DNA from: Cunninghamia lanceolata
Taxonomy: Eukaryota > Streptophyta > Pinopsida > Cupressales > Cupressaceae
DNA length: 64,000 nucleotides
Direction of reading: 5' to 3'
Assembly: GCA_027924645.1 (NCBI GenBank)
Contig: BSBN01000037.1
Coordinates: forward strand, 1,178,001 to 1,242,000
Shown here: positions 56,783 through 64,000 of the stretch, piece after piece
How the letters are laid out: each line of letters starts with the position of its first letter
Position numbering within the stretch: the stretch's first letter is position 1
Translations under genes and position numbers: made by a program
Notes under the pieces: model-generated
What the model was told of the DNA's origin: nothing
Seen by the model: the letters and a program-made list of their open reading frames with translations, nothing else
Databases searched by the model: none

Positions 56783-58230
56783 AACTTTCTTTCACCTTGT
56801 TCTATCGTTATTTTTGGTTCCTTATTCTTTTCATCCTCTTGTTTTGATGTTTTGTATCATTTATGTTTCTTCATATATGATTCTTTATCCATCCATTCTA
56901 TGACTTTCCATATGCCTTCTATTTTTTCCAGTGGTGAGCTCTGTTCCAATTTTGCTTCTTCTTTTTCTGCATCTTGTTGTAAGATGATCTCTCATATTCT
57001 AATGAGTACATTGTGTATATTCTTGTCCAGATCAAAGAATGAGAATGTGTGAATGAAGTTCTTTTACATCTCCTCCCAATAGCTAGTTTCTTTCCTTCGT
57101 TCCTGATATATATACCTTATATGTGCAATGGGTGATAATGTCCAATCAAAGAAATGGGTGTACAATATGCAATTGGTGATAATGTCTAATTTAAATTTTA
57201 GATTTTATAATTCTAGGTTTCCCTTCATCTCATCTTATCTATGCCAAGATTGAGACTCTATTAGGCATGCCATTGTCATTGCTTCTGCATATGTTTCAAA
57301 TATTCTTCCATCTAGCACAGATCTTATTTTAGGGCTTATTCTAGAAATAAACCATTCTATCTTTTGTTTCTCAGTTAGTGGTTCCTCCAATTTCCTAGTT
57401 TTCTCCTTGAATCTTCTGTCAAAATCCTTTATTGATTCTTTTTCCAATTGCATCAAATCTCTCATCTTACTTACCACTTCTGTTGGAACATCCAAAACAC
57501 CAAATTTCTCCAAAAATAGTTTCTTGATATCATCCCATTCCTTATCATTGTTTGGACATGTCTTCCTATAACACTTCAATGATTCATTCTGCAAGGTTCC
57601 TATGAAGTCAAATAGCTTAATTTCATCCCGTGTTACTCCCTTTCGGTTCCAAATAGACTCCAAAAATAAAAATGTGCTCTGCTACTTTAGTAGTAGCCTT
57701 CTCAAAGATTGGTAACTTGATAGGAATATCCAAGATTGGTCTTCTCAAATTATCCAGTACTCTATGGTAGGTTTCCTCTGGTTAGGTTATCTTCTATCAA
57801 CTTGCTTTCCTTCTCTTCCCTTGTCTCTCTGTAGTCACATATCAATGTACTATTCTCCTAAAACTTCTTCAAAACTACTTCAAATCTCTTCTATTCTGTC
57901 TGCTTCCTTGTTTGCTTGAATGCTTACCTCCTCAAGTAAAATTCTTTTGACTTTATATGGCACTTGGGGTGACTCATGGTCCAAGGGTTGTGTCTCTTCG
58001 TAGTGTCTCTTCAAATTAGGGGATACTCTTCCATTTGTGAACAACATCATGTTAGCATCCAATGATGATTGAAATAACCTTCCAAAACCCTCAAAACTCC
58101 TCTCAATGTTCACCGCATCTTCTCCTCCTTCTCTTATCTCCTTTATGTTGTACAACACAAAAAAAGAAGTTTTTTTTTCCCATATGGGTGCATTTGTATA
58201 TAATATAGTTGTCTCGATATTGACAACCAT
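56783..58230 (-). pseudogene. Ty3-gypsy gag and linker (broken)
   Basis: Minus-strand 57,663-57,235 reads ESIWNRKGVTRDEIKLFDFI, LQNESLKCYRKTCPNNDKEW, LFLEKFGVLDVPTEVVSKMR, KESIKDFDRRFKEKTRKLEE and PKIRSVLDGRIFETYAEAM, the retrotransposon gag core (W...F...F......A......L.Q.....DF..RF). An upstream frame at 58,230-57,880 begins MVVNIETTILYTNAPIWEKK; it has stops before it meets the gag core and is otherwise unrecognised. Downstream of gag, 57,052-56,783 is a Glu/Lys-rich linker that reads directly into the RT-side sequence once the copia insertion is removed. Confidence 0.78.
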
Positions 58231-58252
58231 ACCACCAGAATTCTAGGTAACC

Positions 58253-59013
58253 ATGGTGGTAGGGGTAAAGAGCATTTGTTAAATATTATAATTCTCTCAA
58301 ATTATTTATTTTCTAGTGCCACAAATTTTTGGAATCTAAAAATAGAGAATTCCTATTGCAAAGAGACTAATTTTTTAGATTTATGTGATACTATATGTAA
58401 ATGTGAGTGTGTTTTATTGAGAAATCCTATTTTATATCAATGTTATTTATATATAAATGTATATACATGGGTGGCAATACATTGATATAGTCAAGTTTTA
58501 GATGAGTGCATTTGTATATAATAGTTCAATATGATCAGCCACAGTGGAAAATGACCACCATCTCTTGATGACTATTTGGATTATATACATGGATGCTACT
58601 CATCTAAAACAAATAATAAATTATTCATAGCACCCATGTATATACATAGGTTGATCTTGTCACTATGTTTTATGCGTCTAAATAATTTTCACACTTAACA
58701 TGTTCACAATGCCAACCAATCTGTGCACAGGGTGAAAATATGCAAGTGAATTTATTGGTTCTTTAATTGTACAGTGGTTGCCAGAATGGCAGCAGGGTGG
58801 ACAAAAATGGGGACCTCGGAACAGGATATGAAGCTTCATCAAAACATAATCAAAAGTGTATTTTTTTATGTTGTAATTGCAAGTGCCATAATTGACATCT
58901 ATACAAAGTCTCGAAGGATGTAAAGGAAAATTTGCTTTGTACACGCCAATTAGAACTCATTGGAAAATCAAATGGCAGTAGGAGTAAAGAGCATTTGTTA
59001 AATATTATATTTG
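58253..59013 (+). repeat. direct repeat of about 35 bp, 724 bp apart
   Basis: taaagagcatttgttaaata plus ttata occurs at 58,266-58,290 and 58,985-59,009, with related bases on the left (taggggtaaag versus taggagtaaag). A second shared word, gtgcatttgtatataata, occurs at 58,188 and 58,507. This may be the remains of short terminal repeats, but I could not define an element. Confidence 0.5.
58457..58647. repeat. 191-bp foldback element
   Basis: Left arm atgtatatacatgggtg (58,457-58,473) and gttttagatgagt (58,495-58,507) are complementary, in reverse order, to actcatctaaaac (58,598-58,610) and cacccatgtatatacat (58,631-58,647). The arms are about 50 bp with an unpaired middle, and the loop is about 90 bp. 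This is MITE-like in form; no transposase or duplicated flank is seen. Confidence 0.7.
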
Positions 59014-62000
59014 TGTATCATTTAAAAGGGTTGTTTTTGCAGGAAAAGACACATGCATGCTAAGTGTCTAGTAACTTAAGTGAACCTTCTATCTACAACC
59101 ATGTTTGTTTTACAAATAAGAACTAGTTATGATTGCGAACAAAATTTCCTGCTACATACATGATTCACGATTCAGTGTAGACACTGCAAACAATAAATCG
59201 AACACACAAAATGGAAAATACACACAATTAATACAAATCTTGCAAAACAACTCTCATGAACACATAAAACAAAACCATGCATCCAGTCTTCCATTGCATA
59301 CCTTTATTTTTCTTTTGCTTACAAGTATTATTTATTAGTTATTAAATTCAACATGATAGTACAAGTAACAACTGAGGGTAGTATCATGGAACTATACTCT
59401 TCAAAACGTGACATAGGCACAAGTGTGGATGAGTCATCTCTAACATAGCACATGGACCCTCTCTTTGCTTCTAGAAACCTCCAAGTCACTCTCACTCTCA
59501 TGAAAAAATCCAATCAAATGGGGGTGAGACCCATGGTTTGTCTTGTTTGCTTGGGAGCAGGACCTCGTGAAGAGAAGCCAACCTGATCTAGGGCCTATTG
59601 TTATTTTGAATTTGTCTTGTTCTTTATATGGTGATTATTGTTGAGATGACTATATGACTTGAAGGGTCACTTGTTGTTTGTCTTCTATTTGGGTTTCTAA
59701 GATTCCAATGCCTAGATGGATCTTGCTTTGCTTTCTTTATGCTTCTTATACATTGTAATCTGGCTTTGAATTCTTGTATGTGTTGTTGAATTTGTCATTC
59801 TTGTTCTATAACCCTGATGAAGTGTTGTTGTTCTTGCATGAGTTGTGGTCTTGGGTTTAACTCTTCAATATCCTCGAGGACTACCCTCACCCACACCCAC
59901 TCACCTCTAATTCCAAGGCACATTTGAATGCTTGAATAGAGAGTGAATTCGAGTTGACCAAGAGTTGTTTATTTGACTTAGTGATATGAACTAAGGTTTT
60001 TCTAGGTGTTTTCTCAAGTTCATTGACGTTGTGATGAACTCAAGGAGTTTTGACTTGTGTTGACTTTATGTTTACCTTGTGATGAAATTGAGGGTTTGTG
60101 TGATCTTGTTTTGATTTTTGATATTTTCTAATGTTTTTGGTATTTTGTCGATTTTTAAATGTTTGCAAGCTATGATGTATGCAAACAACCTTTTTTGTTC
60201 TTTTCTCCAACTTTTTGAAATACAATGAATTGAATTAATCTAAGAATTGAAAGATGTAAGCAAACTAAAATGAAGTTACCTAATGCAATTATTTTGTTTT
60301 TGTATTTTCAAGATCGATTTTAGGATAAACTAAGAATTAGAAAGTACATGAAATGAAACTAATCTAAAATTACAATTTATCTACTTAAAACAAGTTAAAA
60401 TAAGCAACTTAAATGAACCTATCAAGGAAATCACAATGACAAGATTACTATTCCAAGAGCAATATTTGTGATTTAATTACTATTAAAATATGAAAAATAT
60501 GATATGGAGACGCATGAGCCTTCACTACCCTTAGGAATCCCTATGTATGGCAACCTCTTCATCCTCCTACAACAACGGGGTCGTCCTCTTGGTGACAAGT
60601 GGGAAGGGGAAGCAAAAGAATGAACTTTAGAAAGCTTTGAATGAGCTCAATATGAGCTAAGCGCACTATGGCTTGAGAATTGGCAAGCATAATGATGATA
60701 TGAAGCCTTTGAAGGCTTTAGCAAAATAACAATAATAAACAAAAGGCACCTAAGTCTTGCAGTGAGCATAAGCATGCTAATTGGAGAGCAAAATCTAAGT
60801 AAAAGATGGATTGCAATAATGAATTTTCCTCATGTGGAAATCTTTGAAGCTTTGCAACAATGTAGGCTAATGCAATGAAAGATTTGAAGCTTTGAAAAGA
60901 CTGAAGAAAGAAACTAAGAGGCCCAAAGGCCTATGAAAAAGCTTGAACAACTTGTGAAGAAGGGAAGAGCATTCTTATACTTGATAAATAATGGAGAGGT
61001 GAGGGGTGTTTATAGGATGGATTGGCACACAAGAGGGGGAAATTGATTGAAGAATTAACTCCTTTGATTTAAGAGTTATAAAAAATTGACTGGGGAGTTA
61101 ACTCTATTGATTGGAGAATGGACTGGGCTAATTAGGAAGTGAACAAGCCTTGATAATATTTCATAGAAGAAGAAATGGAGTTAGCATTAGATTCATTGAG
61201 AGAAGAGTAGAATTGATTTGTGAGATAAAAATGGAGTGATTTGGAGTCTTGAATCAGTCATAAAAGTTGATGATAATTCAGGGAAGGTAACTCATGCAAT
61301 TAGGGTTCAACTTGGAGCAAATTTCGTCCCAAAATGGAGGAGAATACATGCTCAAAAACATGACAAGGTCACCCATGGGTTGCCCCTTTTACCAGTAGGG
61401 TCACCCATGCAACCTTGAATTGACAGGGGTGACCTAGAAATAATTTTTTGAATGACATAGGGAACTTTCGAGAGCTTGTTTAGGCACATACAAACTCCTT
61501 TTTGAGTGCCATTTTTTTTGCAATTGCATAATATTTTAAGCTCTATGCAATGGTACCATTAATTTTTCTTGAAAGTGTCTTGAAGTTATACTTTTAGATC
61601 ATTTTTATCAGGGTATCATATCGGTCTCTCAAGCCCTAAAAAGTTTGGTAGGCAATTGGAAAGTGGGTCAGATGGATGGGGAAGAGAGGATGAATGGGAA
61701 ATATAGTAGGGAAGATTGATTTCCCCTCTTGTGAAGTGGATTAGTCATGTCATAAGGCTAGAAAGTGACATGAGTTATTTGTCAAAGATGGGTTAGGTGA
61801 CTAGAAAGAAAGTGTGTAGGACCTTGGAAGGTTAGCTAGGGTGAAGAGAAGAATTACTTGAAAAAAAACTCTCCACGTGTCACCAAGAAGAGTACTGCTG
61901 AGAGGGCATTTTATTACATGCTTCCATGTACGTGATTAGGATTACAACTCATCATAGGGTCCTCATGCAAGCTCATGCACATTTTTAGTGCTTACATATT

Positions 62001-63508
62001 TTCCCCCTCGAGGACAATAGTCTACATGAAAGGTACGTACCGTTCCCAAAATTGGCCTTGTCGTTGATTTCTCACAATTGTACCTACAAAAATTAGTGTC
62101 AGTTCGACATTTGAAATATGAATGATAAACAATGAAATTACAAATGAACAAACATACCATGAGCCACGTCACAAGTTCACCTAGTTGTTTGCTTTGTCAA
62201 GGTGACCTGTTAGGATAAAAGCATACAATGTGGGTGCAAGAGCACTATGGAAATAAAACACATGCTAAGATAGAGAGAAGAACGAGTTCTCCTTTTATTG
62301 CATATTTTGAAGAACATATTCAATTTTTTAGGGATTTTTGAATTTTTACAAATTATTAGGTTTTGTCATATTTTTAATTTTTATGGTTTTTTTGAAGATT
62401 TTGTGAAGCTCTAACTTGACATTCCTTGAGGTCTTTGAGAGACCTACATTTATTGAAGATATTTGTACCCTTGCCCCCTTGCATGGTGAGACTTGCATGC
62501 TTGAGTGCACAATTTTTCTCTTTTGACTCCGTTGGAGGAGTGACTTGTGTTTAGACATTGTTTTCTCTTATTGATGTGAGACCTTATTGTTGAGATCTAT
62601 GTGTAGTTTTATTTGACATCTTGTACTTCACTTTTCCTCTTGTGCATATGGTTGGCTAGAGCTTTTATTTTTCTTGAGAGAATGCATATCTATGATGATC
62701 ACACATGGATGATGTAATTTTGCTTTTCTTTTTATGATATGAATGAGATGCAAAGTATTATGTTCTAAGTGCAGGTATTATGTGCTTTTCTTTTCTTTTC
62801 TTTTGATTTTTTTCTATGATAGCATGTATGCAGGTGGAACAAACAATGTGACCACTTTTAAGTAGGATTTTTGACTTAGGGGATTGCAAGTTGACTTGGT
62901 ACCTACTGAACCTTGAGATAGGATTAAGGACTCAAGTGGGAGCAAGGAGGAAATGGAACACTTCTAAATTTTGGGCTTCACTAAAGGCTGAACACTAATC
63001 CTTATCTAAACAAAACATTTTGACAAGCTTTCAACTTAGACAAACAATAAATTTTATTAGTGCTTGCTAGACTTAGATCAAAGGATTGCTAAAAAGATAG
63101 ACCTGGGGTAAAGGAAAGGCTCCAAAATAGAAGATGGCCCTAAAGATAGCTAGACTCCTAGTATTGCTTAGCTAGTGCATATGTGTACTTTGTACCTTAC
63201 TTTCTTTGATATATTGTCACCCTCTTAGCTTCGAGTTTAGATTTATCCCCACTCAAGAGTACAGAGAATCAATAACCTTCTCTCTTTTGACTCTCTTTTT
63301 TGTATCTTTCTTTTTTTTTGTATTTTGTAGTATCTCACTTGAATCTCTCATTTTTTTGATATTTTTGATATTTTTTGATGGGATGCTTTGAAACTTTATT
63401 GATGTTTTGGATATTCAGCTACTTTGGTGCTTTCCTTTCCTATAATCTCACTTTTCTCACTCTTATTTTTTTATCACTCATTTTTTATTCACTTATACTT
63501 TAGATTGT
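58648..63508. other. unrecognised noncoding sequence
   Basis: Nearly 5 kb with only short frames. Words such as ttgacttgtgttgactttat and polypyrimidine runs around 62,780-62,815 and 63,280-63,370 occur, but no coding motif, splice-supported exon, tRNA or LTR end could be recognised. It may be the decayed body or LTR of further elements. Confidence 0.35.
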
Positions 63509-64000
63509 TGTAACATCCCAATTGGAAGATTAAATAAAATAAATACAAATAATGCAAAATCCTCATATCTTTTTTTTTAAAATAATAAAATCCAATAATA
63601 TTACATTTGCAATTTCAAAGTATAATATATAATTTTAGTTAATGGTCGCTTCACATGCGACTTACAAATTTTACACTTTATCATGTACAATATTAGATGG
63701 TCACATTCCTTGCGAGTTACATCATTTAACAATTTCATTTACATATGAAGTAATGTTTCTTGTTCACAAGTCTTCGGCAGTCAATTACAAGAGAGAGAGA
63801 GCATCACCCTGGTGCTTTTTGTCTAACCACAAACCGGTAGTCCCTTGCACATCTTCCTTCTGGAAGTAGCCATTCCCCTCTCGAGGGTATATAGAATGAG
63901 AATCAATTGATTCTATGTGCCATCTTAGAACTAGTGCAATGTCCTAGCTAAAAACAATCGGGCTTACAATCTAGTCTAGCTCTAGCTATGTATAACCCAC
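63509..64000 (+). mobile_element. probable start of another LTR, truncated by window end
   Basis: TGTAACATCCCAATTGG begins at 63,509. The first 11 bases, TGTAACATCCC, are identical to the start of the solo LTR at 41,004, and TGTAACA.CC is a common plant Ty3-gypsy LTR opening. The remainder differs from the solo LTR, so it is not the same subfamily. The far end lies outside the window. Confidence 0.45.

Larger units (their letters stand above)
46824..58230 (-). mobile_element. decayed Ty3-gypsy element, split by a copia insertion
   Basis: Read on the minus strand: gag-like region 58,230-57,235, linker to 56,783, [copia insertion 49,661-56,777], then RT, RNase H and integrase 49,655-46,824. 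Deleting the insertion and one CCACC restores a continuous reading, GERKLV followed by VESTDIKEKYYNKP, so the two halves are one element. Neither LTR could be identified. The pol order RT-RNase H-integrase is diagnostic for Ty3-gypsy; no chromodomain is seen after integrase. Confidence 0.85.

Noticed and set aside
1..64000. tRNA, rRNA or other classical RNA genes
   Set aside because: I saw no tRNA cloverleaf box A/B pairs or rRNA segments while reading both strands; a covariance-model scan would be decisive.

Overview
The window is plant nuclear DNA. It is AT-rich, has intron-split genes with canonical GT..AG borders, and is packed with nested retrotransposons. The plant-specific DCD domain, plastid-type pyruvate kinase and plastid anion-transporter fragments, Ty1-copia and Ty3-gypsy elements, a DUF4283-type LINE ORF1 and a PPR fragment all point to a land plant. 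Very long noncoding stretches and multi-kilobase LTRs make a conifer or other gymnosperm my best guess, but this is inference.

Layout. (1) 1-2,789: the last three exons of a DCD-domain gene on the + strand, the only host gene here that looks intact; its 5' part lies outside the window, and a LINE 3' tail sits in the upstream intron. (2) 4,846-5,028: two exons of a plastid PHT4/ANTR-type anion transporter. (3) 6,162-12,860: a tandem duplication (unit 3,290 bp), each copy carrying a dead plastid pyruvate kinase fragment; a third inverted scrap lies at 17.2 kb. (4) 14,973-16,854: a degenerate minus-strand LINE with ORF1 but no ORF2. (5) 18.3-19.4 kb: a cluster of degenerate palindromes just upstream of a long decayed coding region of unknown function (19,650-23,086).

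(6) 23,097-37,375: an old minus-strand Ty1-copia element split by a 12.2 kb LTR element (24,660-36,840; 5-bp target duplication GTACC). This inserted element is the most unusual object in the window. It has 3.6 kb LTRs that are nearly identical, an array of ATCATCATGATGATG-type repeats with five exact TGACGTCA palindromes per LTR, and an open gag-protease frame of about 1,300 codons with no reverse transcriptase, RNase H or integrase. It looks like a young non-autonomous element of TR-GAG/LARD type. (7) 37.6-39.5 kb: a Ty3-gypsy gag remnant; 40.3 kb: a PPR scrap. (8) 41,004-43,731: a 2.73 kb solo LTR with TAACT target duplication. (9) 46,824-58,230: a decayed minus-strand Ty3-gypsy element split by a complete 7.1 kb Ty1-copia element (49,661-56,777; target duplication CCACC) whose polyprotein frame is broken only by four in-frame stops. 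(10) 58.2-64 kb: mostly unrecognised sequence with one foldback element, ending in the start of another LTR (63,509).

Three insertions are dated relative to their hosts by nesting and target-site duplications. Most premature stops I could align correspond to glutamine CAG/CAA or arginine CGA codons turned into TAG/TAA/TGA, the pattern expected from deamination of methylated cytosine in silenced DNA.
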